Shown: positions 16,838 to 25,761 of the stretch, one piece after another | How positions within the stretch are numbered: position 1 is the stretch's first letter | Layout of the letters: every line of letters starts with the position of its first letter | Source: Pseudomonadota bacterium | GTDB taxonomy: Bacteria; Pseudomonadota; Alphaproteobacteria; Rhizobiales; Methylopilaceae | Assembly: GCA_023388965.1 (NCBI GenBank) | Contig: JAEWFF010000071.1 | Coordinates: 62,001 to 126,000, forward strand | Direction: 5' to 3' | DNA: 64,000 nucleotides | Notes under the pieces: model-generated | The model's database searches: none | The model's input: the letters and a program-made list of their open reading frames with translations, nothing else | Told to the model about the DNA's origin: nothing | Translations under genes and position numbers: made by a program

Positions 16838-16867
16838 GTTTGACGGGTTTTTGCTTTCAGGCCCCGC

Positions 16868-17500
16868 ATGGACCCTCTGCTCGCTTCCATTCTCCAGACC
16901 GCCATCGGTTATTTCGTGCTCGGCTACGCGCTGGGCTCGATCCCGTTCGGCCTGCTGTTCACGCGCCTTGCGGGGCTCGGCGACATCCGCGACATCGGAT
17001 CGAAAAACATCGGCGCGACGAATGTTCTGCGCACCGGCCGCAAGGATATCGCCATCGCGACCCTTTTGGCCGACGCGTTGAAGGGCACGGCGGCGGTGCT
17101 GATCGCATGGCATATCGGCGGCACCGATCTGGCCATGCTCGCCGCCGGTCTCGGCGCCTTTCTCGGCCATGTCTTTCCGGTCTGGCTGCGCTTCCGGGGC
17201 GGCAAGGGCGTTGCGACCTATATCGGCCTTCTGCTCGGCATTTACTGGCCCGCCGCCTTCGCCTTCGGCGCCGCCTGGCTGATCGTCGCCTTCGCCACAC
17301 GCTATTCATCGCTGTCGGCGCTTGTCGCCAGTGTAACGACGCCTTTGGTCCTGTACTTCACCGCCGGAATTGTATGGGCGGGTCTGTTCGCGCTGATGTC
17401 GCTCATCCTCATCGCCAAGCACCACGCCAATATCCGCCGCCTTATGTCCGGCAGCGAAAGCAAGATCGGAAACGGCGCGGCACCCGCGGCGGGGCACTGA
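16868..17500 (+). CDS. plsY: Glycerol-3-phosphate acyltransferase PlsY
   Basis: Membrane acyltransferase that moves the acyl group from acyl phosphate to glycerol-3-phosphate, the first step of phospholipid synthesis. It has 210 residues with about five helices. The conserved motifs are GSIPFGLLFTRLAG, RDIGSKNIGATNVLR, LADALKGTAAVLIA and GHVFPVWLRFRGGKGVATYIG. The start at 16868 follows 30 bp after the pyrC-like gene, and dprA begins three bases after its stop, so it lies in one continuous + strand run. Confidence 0.97.
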   Translation: MDPLLASILQTAIGYFVLGYALGSIPFGLLFTRLAGLGDIRDIGSKNIGATNVLRTGRKDIAIATLLADALKGTAAVLIAWHIGGTDLAMLAAGLGAFLGHVFPVWLRFRGGKGVATYIGLLLGIYWPAAFAFGAAWLIVAFATRYSSLSALVASVTTPLVLYFTAGIVWAGLFALMSLILIAKHHANIRRLMSGSESKIGNGAAPAAGH

Positions 17501-17503
17501 CCG

Positions 17504-18643
17504 GTGCGCCGCGCGACCTCATCCGGTGCGCGGCTTACCGACGATCAACGCCTGGCATGGCTGCGCCTGATACGCTCCGAGAATGTCGGGCCGGCGAGCT
17601 TCCGCAATCTTCTGAATCATTTCGGCGGCGCGGCCGCGGCACTGGACGCCCTGCCCGATCTGGCGCGGCGCGGCGGCGCGGGACAGACGCCGAAGATTTG
17701 CAGCGTCGACGCTGCGGAGCGGGAAATGGCAGGAATCGCGCGGCTCGGCGCCCGCCTGATCGCGCTCGGCGAGCCGGACTATCCGCCCATACTCGCCCTC
17801 AGCGACGGCGCGCCGCCGCTCCTCACCGTCATGGGCGACGTTGCGTGCTTCGCGCCGCCGACCATCGCCATTGTCGGCGCGCGCAACGCATCGGCTGCCG
17901 GGCGCAGCTTTGCCGCGAAACTTGCGCGCGATCTCGGCGAACGCGGCTTCACCATCGCTTCCGGCCTTGCGCGCGGTGTGGACGCCGCCGCGCATGAAGC
18001 CTCGCTCCCGACCGGAACCGTCGCCGTACTGGCGGGCGGGCCGGACCGCATCTACCCGCCCGAAAACAAACCGCTGCTGGAAAAGATCGTCGCCACCGGC
18101 GCGGCAGTGACGGAGATGCCGCTCGGCTGGGAGCCCCGCGCGCGGGACTTCCCCCGCCGCAACCGCATCATCGCCGGGCTTGCGCGCGGCACCGTCATTG
18201 TCGAGGCGGCGCTCCGCTCCGGCTCGCTGATTACGGCGCGCCTCGCCAACGAACTCGGCCGCGAAGTCATGGCCGCGCCCGGCTCGCCGCTCGATGTGCG
18301 CTGCGAAGGCTCCAACGCCCTCCTGCGCGACGGCGCCACGCTCGTCACCTGCGCGGCGCATGTGGTCGAAGCCCTTGGGGCCTCGCTCGGCGCCGATCTG
18401 CCAGCGCCGCCTCTGCCGCCGCTCGCGGAAGAACCGTCCTCGCCCGCCCCCGCGGCCCCCGACGACGATATGCGGCAGCGAATCGTGGAACTGCTCGGCC
18501 CGTCGCCGGCGCTGGTGGACGATGTGGTCCGGCTTTCGGGAACGCCGGCCCGCATGGTGCAATTCGTGCTTCTGGAACTGAAGCTGGCCGGGCGTCTGGA
18601 GCGCCATGCCGGCGGCCGGGTCAGCTTGGCCGGTCTGTTTTGA
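17504..18643 (+). CDS. dprA: DNA-processing protein DprA
   Basis: Binds incoming single-stranded DNA and loads RecA during transformation. It has 379 residues from GTG 17504. The N-terminal SAM-like region is followed by the Rossmann DprA core: IVGARNASAAGRSFAAKLAR, SGLARGVDAAAHEASL, AVLAGGPDRIYPPEN, FPRRNRIIAGLA and VEAALRSGSLITARLA. The C-terminal winged helix (DML1-like, about residues 315-379) includes RIVELLGPSPALVDDVVRLSG. It overlaps the convergent 67-residue gene by 23 bp. DprA is widely kept in bacteria not known to be competent. Confidence 0.96.
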   Translation: MRRATSSGARLTDDQRLAWLRLIRSENVGPASFRNLLNHFGGAAAALDALPDLARRGGAGQTPKICSVDAAEREMAGIARLGARLIALGEPDYPPILALSDGAPPLLTVMGDVACFAPPTIAIVGARNASAAGRSFAAKLARDLGERGFTIASGLARGVDAAAHEASLPTGTVAVLAGGPDRIYPPENKPLLEKIVATGAAVTEMPLGWEPRARDFPRRNRIIAGLARGTVIVEAALRSGSLITARLANELGREVMAAPGSPLDVRCEGSNALLRDGATLVTCAAHVVEALGASLGADLPAPPLPPLAEEPSSPAPAAPDDDMRQRIVELLGPSPALVDDVVRLSGTPARMVQFVLLELKLAGRLERHAGGRVSLAGLF

Positions 18644-18824
18644 TCTTGTGGATGACCTCTTCGGCTTCCAGCCGGACGACCTGCAGGAGGTAAACCAGCA
18701 CGTCGAGCTGGGACTGGCGCGCCAGAACGCTCATTCCGCGCGTCATATCAGCGATGTAGCTCGCCGTTTCCAGAACATCTGCCTGTTCCGGCGGTTGCTG
18801 CCTGGGTAAAGGGACACCGCTCAT
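18621..18824 (-). CDS. Small conserved hypothetical protein, 67 aa
   Basis: Function unknown. The sequence ADVLETASYIADMTRGMSVLARQSQLDVLVYLLQVVRLEAEEV is a typical helical small-protein pattern I associate with an alphaproteobacterial family (YIAxMxxEL...LDxLxYLLDMARLEAE). This recall is not checked. The ATG at 18824 follows GAGGCAGA. The last seven codons overlap the dprA 3' end on the opposite strand. The gene is soluble and mildly acidic with no signal peptide. Confidence 0.65.
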   Translation of the reverse strand: MSGVPLPRQQPPEQADVLETASYIADMTRGMSVLARQSQLDVLVYLLQVVRLEAEEVIHKIKTDRPS

Positions 18825-18963
18825 TCTGCCTCGGAAAATCTGTGGCCCCGCCGCTCTGCGAGTCTCTCCGGGAAGTATGAGTTATAAACCTAGAATTGCA
18901 ACTAAGATGAAAACAACCAGCGTCATTCGTTAGTTCAATCTGCACGCTCCCCGCAGCCGGGAT

Positions 18964-18992
18964 TTGACAGCGCGCTCCGCCCCCACCATGTT
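18964..18992 (+). promoter_or_regulatory. Possible topA promoter
   Basis: A perfect TTGACA box at 18964-18969 is followed after 17 bases by CATGTT, a weak -10. Transcription would begin near 19000, about 45 bases before the topA ATG. The -10 match is poor, so this is tentative. Confidence 0.3.
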
Positions 18993-19043
18993 CTCGCGCT
19001 CTTCGGGGCCGCAGGCCTTCTTTCCTAACGGACACGGAATCGC

Positions 19044-21743
19044 ATGGACGTCGTCATCGTCGAGTCGCCCGCCAAGGCCAAGACGATCAACAAATATCTC
19101 GGGTCTGGCTATGAAGTCCTGGCTTCCTACGGCCATGTCCGCGATCTGCCCGCCAAGAACGGCTCCGTCGATCCCGAAGCTGATTTTCGGATGCTGTGGG
19201 AAGTCGATGCGAAGTCGCAGAAGCGGCTTTCCGACATCGCCAAGGCCGTCAAGGGCGCCGACCGCCTGATCCTCGCGACCGACCCCGACCGCGAAGGCGA
19301 AGCCATTTCCTGGCACGTCCTCGAATTCCTGCGCGAGAAGAAAGCGCTGAAGGATCAGAAGGTCCAGCGCGTCGTCTTCAACGCCATCACCAAGCAATCC
19401 GTCACCGACGCGATGAAGAATCCGCGCGACATCGACATCAATCTGGTCGATGCCTATCTCGCGCGCCGCGCCCTCGATTATCTGGTGGGCTTCACGCTGT
19501 CGCCGGTGCTGTGGCGCAAGCTGCCAGGCGCGCGCTCGGCGGGCCGCGTGCAGTCCGTCGCGCTGCGGCTGGTCTGCGACCGCGAACTCGAGATCGAGAA
19601 ATTCGTCTCCCAGGAATATTGGTCGCTGGTCGCATTGCTCGCCACCAAATCCGGGGAGAGCTTCGAGGCGCGCCTCGTCGGCGCGGACGGCAAGAAGCTC
19701 GACCGCCTGTCGATCGGCGGCGGCGAGGAAGCCGAAGCCTTCAAGCGCGCACTCGATTTCGCGAAATTCACCGTTGCATCGGTCGAGGCCAAGCCCGGCA
19801 AGCGCCATCCCTGGCCGCCGTTCACGACCTCGACCCTGCAGCAGGAAGCCTCGCGCAAGCTCGGTTTCTCTGCATCGAGCACGATGCGCACCGCGCAGCG
19901 TCTGTACGAGGGCACCGATATCGGCGGTGAGACGGTCGGCCTCATCACCTATATGCGAACCGATGGCGTGACCATCGTCCCGGAAGCCATCGGGCAAATC
20001 CGGGGCTTTATCGGCCGCTCCTTCGACAAGCGCTATCTGCCGGGCGTTCCGCGTGCCTACAAATCCAAGGCGAAAAACGCCCAGGAAGCGCACGAGGCCA
20101 TCCGCCCGACCGATGTGTCGCGCCGCCCCGCCGATGTGAGGCGCTATCTCTCTGCGGATGAATTCGCGCTTTACGAACTGATCTGGAAGCGCACCGTCGC
20201 CAGTCAGATGGAATCCGCCGAAGTCGAGCGCACCACAGTCGATATCGTGGCGCATGCCGCCGGACGCGGACTCGAACTGCGCGCGACCGGCACGGTGACG
20301 ACGTTCGACGGCTTCCTGACGCTTTATCAGGAAAGTACGGACGACGATTCGAGCGAGGACGAGGACGGCCGCCGCCTGCCGCCCCTGAAGGCGCAAGACG
20401 AACTCGACCGCCGCGAGATCAAGGCGACGCAGCATTTCACGGAACCGCCGCCGCGCTACACCGAGGCCTCGCTCGTCAAGAAGATGGAAGAGCTCGGCAT
20501 CGGCCGTCCCTCGACCTATGCGGCGACGCTCAGTGTCCTGCGCGACCGCGGCTATGTCGCGCTCGACAAGAAACGCCTCGTTCCGCAGGACAATGGACGC
20601 CTGCTGACGGCCTTCCTCGAAAGTTTCTTCCGCCGTTACGTCGAATACGACTTCACGGCCGACCTCGAAGAGAAGCTCGATCTCATCTCGAACGAGGATC
20701 GGTTCTGGAAGGACGTGCTGCGCGATTTCTGGCGCGATTTCGCCGCCGCCATCGACGGCACGAAGGATCTGCGCACTTCGCAGGTGCTCGATGCCCTGAA
20801 CGATCTTCTGGGTCCGCACATCTTCCCGGCACGCGAGGACGGCGGCGATCCGCGCCAGTGCCCGACCTGCGGCACCGGCCAGTTGTCGCTGAAAACCGGC
20901 AAGTTCGGCGCCTTCATCGGCTGCTCCAATTATCCGGAATGCCGCTACACGCGCACTCTGTCCGTTCCCGCCGAGGGCGCGGAGGCGACGGCGGGTCTTG
21001 GCGGCGACGGCGTGAAAGTGCTCGGAACCGATCCGGAGAGCGGGCTCGACGTCTCTCTGCGCGACGGACGCTTCGGTCCCTACATCCAGCTCGGCGAAGC
21101 CGTCGAGAAGGAAAAGCCGAAACGCGCCTCCATTCCCAAGGGATGGGCGCTCGAGGACATCGACCTCGAAAAGGCGCTCGCCCTGCTGTCCCTGCCCCGC
21201 GAAGTCGGCCCGCACCCCGAAACCGGCAAGCCGATCCTCGCCGGCATCGGACGCTACGGTCCGTACGTCGCCCATGACGGGACCTATGCCAATCTGGAAT
21301 CGGCCGACGAAGTGTTCGTGGTCGGCCTCAACCGCGCAGTCGATGCGATTGCCGAGAAGAAGGCCAAGGGCGGACGCGGCGGGCGCGGCGCGGCCGGCAA
21401 GGTGCTGGGCGAGCATCCCGAAGGCGGCCCGGTGACGCTGCATGCGGGACGTTTCGGGCCCTATGTCAGCCACGCCAAGATCAACGCAACGATCCCGAGA
21501 TCGCGCGAGGCCGAGACGATCACGCTCGACGAAGCCGTCTCGCTGATCGCGGCGAAGGCCGCCAGCGGTCCGCCCGCGAAGAAAAAGAAAGCCGCGGCGA
21601 AAAAGGCCCCTGCCAAGAAGACCGCAGCCAAGAAGGCACCCGCGAAAAAGGCACCGGCAAAGAAAAAGGCGGCGGCGAAATCCACGACCGCCAAGAGCAA
21701 GTCCACTCCCAAGAAAAGCGCCGAAGCCGACGTACAGAACTGA
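19044..21743 (+). CDS. topA: DNA topoisomerase I (type IA)
   Basis: Relaxes negative supercoils by single-strand passage. It has 899 residues. The TOPRIM domain opens MDVVIVESPAKAKTINKYLG, with ATDPDREGEAISWHV carrying the acidic metal ligands. The catalytic tyrosine is in GLITYMRTDG near residue 307. A single zinc ribbon follows (CPTC ... CSNYPEC, about residues 610-640), then at least three repeats of the C-terminal TopA type (GRFGPYIQLGEA, GRYGPYVAHDGTY, GRFGPYVSHAKIN). The last ~60 residues are a Lys/Ala/Pro tail (KKAPAKKTAAKK) of the kind that improves DNA binding and processivity. rnr follows 12 bp later. Confidence 0.98.
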   Translation: MDVVIVESPAKAKTINKYLGSGYEVLASYGHVRDLPAKNGSVDPEADFRMLWEVDAKSQKRLSDIAKAVKGADRLILATDPDREGEAISWHVLEFLREKKALKDQKVQRVVFNAITKQSVTDAMKNPRDIDINLVDAYLARRALDYLVGFTLSPVLWRKLPGARSAGRVQSVALRLVCDRELEIEKFVSQEYWSLVALLATKSGESFEARLVGADGKKLDRLSIGGGEEAEAFKRALDFAKFTVASVEAKPGKRHPWPPFTTSTLQQEASRKLGFSASSTMRTAQRLYEGTDIGGETVGLITYMRTDGVTIVPEAIGQIRGFIGRSFDKRYLPGVPRAYKSKAKNAQEAHEAIRPTDVSRRPADVRRYLSADEFALYELIWKRTVASQMESAEVERTTVDIVAHAAGRGLELRATGTVTTFDGFLTLYQESTDDDSSEDEDGRRLPPLKAQDELDRREIKATQHFTEPPPRYTEASLVKKMEELGIGRPSTYAATLSVLRDRGYVALDKKRLVPQDNGRLLTAFLESFFRRYVEYDFTADLEEKLDLISNEDRFWKDVLRDFWRDFAAAIDGTKDLRTSQVLDALNDLLGPHIFPAREDGGDPRQCPTCGTGQLSLKTGKFGAFIGCSNYPECRYTRTLSVPAEGAEATAGLGGDGVKVLGTDPESGLDVSLRDGRFGPYIQLGEAVEKEKPKRASIPKGWALEDIDLEKALALLSLPREVGPHPETGKPILAGIGRYGPYVAHDGTYANLESADEVFVVGLNRAVDAIAEKKAKGGRGGRGAAGKVLGEHPEGGPVTLHAGRFGPYVSHAKINATIPRSREAETITLDEAVSLIAAKAASGPPAKKKKAAAKKAPAKKTAAKKAPAKKAPAKKKAAAKSTTAKSKSTPKKSAEADVQN

Positions 21744-21755
21744 GGGACCTCCGCT

Positions 21756-24026
21756 GTGGCAAAGAAGAAGTCCGAACTGCCCAGCAAGGAAGAGATCGCT
21801 GCGTTCATCGCCGAGCAGGCCGGCAAGGTCGGCAAGCGCGAGATCGGGCGTGCCTTCGGCATCAAGGGCGGCGCGGCCAAGATCGAGCTGAAGGCCCTGC
21901 TCAAGGAAATGGAGCTTGAGGGCACCATCTCGCGCAAGAGAGGCCGTGTGCACCGGCCCGGCCAGCTTCCTTCCGTCGTTCTCGCCGACATTACACGGCG
22001 CGACGACGACGGCGATCTGATCGCGCGCCCCACCGAATGGGATGAACGCGAGCACGGCCCAACGCCCGAAATTCTCGTCGTCATTCCGCGCCGCGGCAAA
22101 AAGCCGGAGCACGCGCCCGGCGTAGGCGACCGTGCCTTGCTACGCACCGAGAAAAATACGGACGAAGGCCCGAGCCATACCGGCCGCGTCATCAAGCTGT
22201 TGTCGCGCGAAAGCCAGCGCCAGCTCGGCATCTACCGCACGAAACGCAGCGGAGGCGGCTTCATCGAGCCCGTCGACAAGAAGAAGATCGGCCGGCCCCT
22301 CGACGTCGCGGACGGCGAGGAAGGCGGGGCGAAGGATGGCGACCTCGTTTCCATCGACGTTCTCAAGCAGGGCCGTTTCGGCGTACCGACGGCGCGCGTG
22401 CGCGAAAAGCTCGGCTCGCTGACCAGCGAGAAAGCCGTCAGCCTGATCGCAATCCATACGCACGGCATTCCGCATGTATTTCCGAAAGACGTTCTTGCCG
22501 AAGCCGATGCCGCGCGCGAGGCCACGATGTCGGGACGCGAGGACTGGCGGAAGGTTCCGCTCGTCACCATCGACCCGGCCGACGCCAGAGACCACGACGA
22601 CGCCGTATTCGCGGAGCCGGACTCCGACCCGGCCAATCCCGGCGGCTTCATCGTCATCGTCGCGATTGCCGATGTCGCGGCCTATATCCGCCCCGGATCG
22701 CCGCTCGACCGCGAAGCCTTCCTGCGCGGCAATTCGGTCTATTTCCCCGACCGCGTCGTGCCCATGCTGCCCGAGCGCATTTCAAACGATCTGTGTTCGC
22801 TGCGTCCGAACGAGAACCGGCCCGCGCTCGCTGTACGTATGGTCATCGGGGCCGACGGACGCAAGAAGAGCCACACATTCCATCGCGTGATGATGCGCTC
22901 GGCGGCAAAGCTCGCTTATCCGCAGGCGCAGGCGGCAATCGACGGCCAGCCGGACGAGACGACCGGCCCCCTTCTCGACAATGTGCTGAGGCCGCTCTGG
23001 GGCGCCTATGCGGCGGTGAAGAAAGCGCGCGAGACGCGCGCGCCGCTCGATCTCGATCTGCCCGAACGCAAGATCCTCCTGGACGAGAACAGCAATATCG
23101 CCAGCGTGATCGTGCCGCCGCGCCTCGATGCGCACCGGCTGATCGAGGAGTTCATGATCCTCGCCAATGTCGCCGCCGCCGAAACCCTGACCGCAAAGCG
23201 CGTGCCGCTCATCTTCCGCGTCCACGATGCGCCCTCACTCGAAAAGGTCGCCGCGCTGCGCGAATTCCTCGACAGCCTCGACATCTCCCTGCCGAAGGCG
23301 GACACGCTGAAGCCCTCCCATTTCAACCGCATCCTGAAACAGGTCGAGGGCACCGATCATCAGCAGATCGTCAATGAGGTGATCCTGCGCTCGCAGGCGC
23401 AGGCCGAATATTCGCCGGAAAATTACGGCCATTTCGGCCTCAATCTTCGTAAATACGCGCACTTCACCTCGCCGATCCGCCGCTATGCCGATCTGATCGT
23501 CCATCGCGGCCTGATCCGGGCTCATGGTTTCGGCGATGACGGGCTGCCGGACGATGTAACGAACGAGACTTTGGCCGAAACGGGGGCCGCCATTTCCGCA
23601 GCCGAGCGGCGCGCGATGGCCGCCGAGCGCGAGACGGTCGATCGCCTGATCGCCCATCACCTGGCCGATCGCATCGGCACGCGCTTTCTCGGCCGCGTCT
23701 CCGGCGCCGTTTCGTCCGGGCTTTTCGTCACCCTGAACGAAACCGGCGCGTCGGGCTTCGTGCCGGCCTCCACGCTCGGAACGGACTATTTCGTCCATGA
23801 CGAAGCGCGCCACGCGCTGATCGGGGAGCGCACCGGCGAGGCCTTCCGGCTGGGCGACGAAGTCGAGGTGCGTCTCGTTGAAGCGGCCCCCGTGGCTGGT
23901 GCTCTGCGGTTCGAAGTTCTATCTGAGGGACGCAAAATGACCCCGCCCGGCCGTGGAAAGCGCGGCGAGCGGCGTCTGCGGGGTGCGACCCGCGGCAGGC
24001 CGACACGAAAAACGAGGCGGCAGTGA
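21756..24026 (+). CDS. rnr: Ribonuclease R
   Basis: Processive 3'-5' exoribonuclease that degrades structured RNA. It has 756 residues from GTG 21756, with GAGGGACC upstream. The order is an N-terminal winged-helix region (IGRAFGIKGGAAKIELKALLKEME), cold-shock/OB domains, then the RNB catalytic domain with TIDPADARDHDDAVFAEPD, the aspartate cluster, and FTSPIRRYADLIVHRGL. A C-terminal S1 domain (RVSGAVSSGLFVTLNETGASGFV) and a basic tail (GKRGERRLRGATRGRPTRKTRR) end the protein. The stop overlaps the GTG of the DUF983 gene. Confidence 0.97.
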   Translation: MAKKKSELPSKEEIAAFIAEQAGKVGKREIGRAFGIKGGAAKIELKALLKEMELEGTISRKRGRVHRPGQLPSVVLADITRRDDDGDLIARPTEWDEREHGPTPEILVVIPRRGKKPEHAPGVGDRALLRTEKNTDEGPSHTGRVIKLLSRESQRQLGIYRTKRSGGGFIEPVDKKKIGRPLDVADGEEGGAKDGDLVSIDVLKQGRFGVPTARVREKLGSLTSEKAVSLIAIHTHGIPHVFPKDVLAEADAAREATMSGREDWRKVPLVTIDPADARDHDDAVFAEPDSDPANPGGFIVIVAIADVAAYIRPGSPLDREAFLRGNSVYFPDRVVPMLPERISNDLCSLRPNENRPALAVRMVIGADGRKKSHTFHRVMMRSAAKLAYPQAQAAIDGQPDETTGPLLDNVLRPLWGAYAAVKKARETRAPLDLDLPERKILLDENSNIASVIVPPRLDAHRLIEEFMILANVAAAETLTAKRVPLIFRVHDAPSLEKVAALREFLDSLDISLPKADTLKPSHFNRILKQVEGTDHQQIVNEVILRSQAQAEYSPENYGHFGLNLRKYAHFTSPIRRYADLIVHRGLIRAHGFGDDGLPDDVTNETLAETGAAISAAERRAMAAERETVDRLIAHHLADRIGTRFLGRVSGAVSSGLFVTLNETGASGFVPASTLGTDYFVHDEARHALIGERTGEAFRLGDEVEVRLVEAAPVAGALRFEVLSEGRKMTPPGRGKRGERRLRGATRGRPTRKTRRQ

Positions 24027-24460
24027 CGATGACGACCGAGAGCGCTCCTTCACGCGATGTTCTGAATTCCGCAACGCGCGGCGTGCGCTGCCGCTGCCCG
24101 CATTGCGGCACCGGCCAGCTCTTCGGACGCTTCCTCAAGGTCAACAATCACTGCCCCGAATGCAACGAAGCGCTCTATCACCACCGCGCGGACGATGCGC
24201 CGCCTTACGTGGTGATCACGATCGTCGGCCATATCGTGGTGGGAGCCATGCTCATCGCTGAAAAGGCCTGGGCGCCGGATATGTGGATTCACGCGGCGAT
24301 GTGGGTACCGCTGACCATCGTGCTGTCGCTTCTGCTGCTGCAGCCGATCAAGGGCGCACTGATCGGCGTGCAATGGGCGCTGCGTATGCACGGCTTCGAC
24401 CCGACCTCGCCGGAAGCCCTTGAAATGCCGCCCGCCACGGCGCCCGCACGATCCGGCTGA
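24023..24460 (+). CDS. DUF983 family membrane protein
   Basis: Small protein of 145 residues with a zinc-ribbon-like N-terminus (CRCPHCGTGQLFGRFLK and NNHCPECNEAL, four cysteines in two CxxC pairs), then two membrane helices (VVITIVGHIVVGAMLIAEKAW and AAMWVPLTIVLSLLLLQPIKG). The ending LIGVQWALRMHGFDP is typical of DUF983. The molecular role is unknown. The GTG start overlaps the rnr stop by four bases, and its own stop shares one base with the NUDIX gene start, so the three are coupled. Confidence 0.88.
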   Translation: MTMTTESAPSRDVLNSATRGVRCRCPHCGTGQLFGRFLKVNNHCPECNEALYHHRADDAPPYVVITIVGHIVVGAMLIAEKAWAPDMWIHAAMWVPLTIVLSLLLLQPIKGALIGVQWALRMHGFDPTSPEALEMPPATAPARSG

Positions 24461-25194
24461 TGCGGTCCTCATGGACCGTCGCGGAGATGAACCCAGGCCT
24501 CGAACGCCAGCCGCGACCCGCCTACCATCCCTCTCAACGCCGCCCGCACGAGGCATCGGTCCTCATGCTGCTGGACCGCTCGGGACCTGACCCGAAAGTC
24601 CTGCTCGGGCGCCGCCACGATTCTCTCGTCTTCATGCCCGGCATCTATGTCTGCCCCGGCGGCAAGGTCGAGCGTGCCGACGCAAATGTTCCGGCCATCG
24701 GCGACCTGCCCGCCCATGTGGCGCGCCGCCTGAGCGATGGCCGCCTGCCGGCCAAGACCTATGCGCTGACCGCCGTGCGCGAGCTTTTCGAGGAAACCGG
24801 CCTCATGCTCGGCCGCAAGGGCCCCGTGCCCGATGGCCTGAACGGCGAGTGGCGCGGCTTTGCCGAGGCCGGCGTCGCGCCCTGCCTGAACGATATCTGG
24901 TTCATCGCCCGCTCCGTCACGCCGCCCGGCTTCGTCCGGCGCTACGACACCCGCTTCTTCGCCGCCGATGCGGGCGGCATCTGCCACACCATCGACGGCG
25001 TCGTGAATGCCGATGCGGAACTCGTGGAACTCGCCTGGATTCCGGTCGGGGATACCGCCGGACTGAAGATGCACATGATCACCCGGCTCGTCCTCGGCGA
25101 ACTGGCGGCCCGCCTCGAAACCGGGCTCGACCGCGATCTGCCGGTGCCTTATTTCCGCGCCCGCAACGGCGTCATGCGCCGGCTGGAAATCTAG
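24460..25194 (+). CDS. NUDIX hydrolase
   Basis: Pyrophosphohydrolase of the NUDIX superfamily, 244 residues; the substrate cannot be told from sequence. The NUDIX box is split by an insertion: GIYVCPGGKVERAD, then ~40 residues, then TYALTAVRELFEETGLMLGR with the REXXEE metal ligands. This layout resembles long NUDIX proteins of the NUDT8/NUDT19 (CoA-related) kind. The ATG at 24460 overlaps the DUF983 stop by one base. An internal ATG (MNPGLERQ) ten codons in is an alternative start. Confidence 0.87.
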   Translation: MRSSWTVAEMNPGLERQPRPAYHPSQRRPHEASVLMLLDRSGPDPKVLLGRRHDSLVFMPGIYVCPGGKVERADANVPAIGDLPAHVARRLSDGRLPAKTYALTAVRELFEETGLMLGRKGPVPDGLNGEWRGFAEAGVAPCLNDIWFIARSVTPPGFVRRYDTRFFAADAGGICHTIDGVVNADAELVELAWIPVGDTAGLKMHMITRLVLGELAARLETGLDRDLPVPYFRARNGVMRRLEI

Positions 25195-25291
25195 GCGTTT
25201 CCGGCTTTCGTCTTGACTTCCGCGAGGCGATGCGTAGGTTGCGGCCTTCCCATTTCCCCGGGCGCCCTTGGGTGCCAGAGAAGGTTTTCCG

Positions 25292-25459
25292 ATGGCCAAG
25301 GCCGCCATGATCAAGATCAAGCTCGTCAGCTCGGCTGATACGGGCTTCTACTACGTCGCCAAGAAGAACGCGCGGACGATGACCGACAAGCTCGTGCTCA
25401 AGAAGTACGATCCGGTTGCCCGCAAGCATGTCGAATTCCGCGAGGCCAAGATCAAGTAA
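25292..25459 (+). CDS. rpmG: 50S ribosomal protein L33
   Basis: Ribosomal protein of 55 residues: MAKAAMIKIKLVSSADTGFY, then VAKKNARTMTDKLVLKKYDP and VARKHVEFREAKIK. It lacks the zinc-binding cysteines, as in the usual alphaproteobacterial C-minus form. The ATG at 25292 is preferred over an in-frame upstream ATG at 25268. A strong terminator follows 30 bp downstream. Confidence 0.97.
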   Translation: MAKAAMIKIKLVSSADTGFYYVAKKNARTMTDKLVLKKYDPVARKHVEFREAKIK

Positions 25460-25488
25460 TTGATCTAATCCGCTGTTCGAAAAAACAA

Positions 25489-25514
25489 AAGCCGACCTGA
25501 TGGTCGGCTTTTTT
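25489..25514 (+). terminator. Intrinsic terminator of rpmG
   Basis: AAGCCGACC pairs with GGTCGGCTT around the loop TGAT. It is followed by a T-run (TTTT) on the + strand. Confidence 0.93.
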
Positions 25515-25761
25515 CATGGGGTGGCCGGCGGGGAGCGGCCATCAGTTTGAGGCCACCAGGCCGCCCCCACCGGCCGGCCTTACGAAACACAGGAGATGCG
25601 GCGGACCTGCAAGTCCCGTAAGGCCATCGGCGCCCGTTGCGGGGCCCTCATGCGCACAACCTATAGTGCAGACAAATAGATGCAAAGCGAAACCAGTTAT
25701 CGCTCCGCCCCATCCCAGATAAACCTAAACTTTTAAGCTTACTTTCTGCCCTTCCGACAGA
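25515..25761. other. Structured intergenic region after rpmG; possible RNA element
   Basis: There is no convincing ORF here. The stretch holds two overlapping hairpin options: GGTGGCC (25520-25526) with GGCCACC (25551-25557), or GGCCGG (25523-25528) with CCGGCC (25570-25575). A separate perfect 9 bp inverted repeat, GGCCTTACG (25576-25584) and CGTAAGGCC (25617-25625), encloses a small GGAC/GTCC stem. The region after 25660 is AT-richer and leads to the pleD stop. It does not match the SRP, RNase P, tmRNA or tRNA motifs that I know. Confidence 0.35.

Noticed and set aside
18930..22112. 1060-residue open frame on the minus strand antisense to topA and rnr
   Set aside because: No recognisable domain, and topA and rnr are unambiguous on the + strand. 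It is a codon-bias shadow.
25515..25760. tRNA, tmRNA, SRP or 6S RNA gene in the gap after rpmG
   Set aside because: No T-loop GTTCGA block, no SRP GGAAGCAGCC-like loop and no RNase P or tmRNA core motif was found; left as an unclassified structured element.
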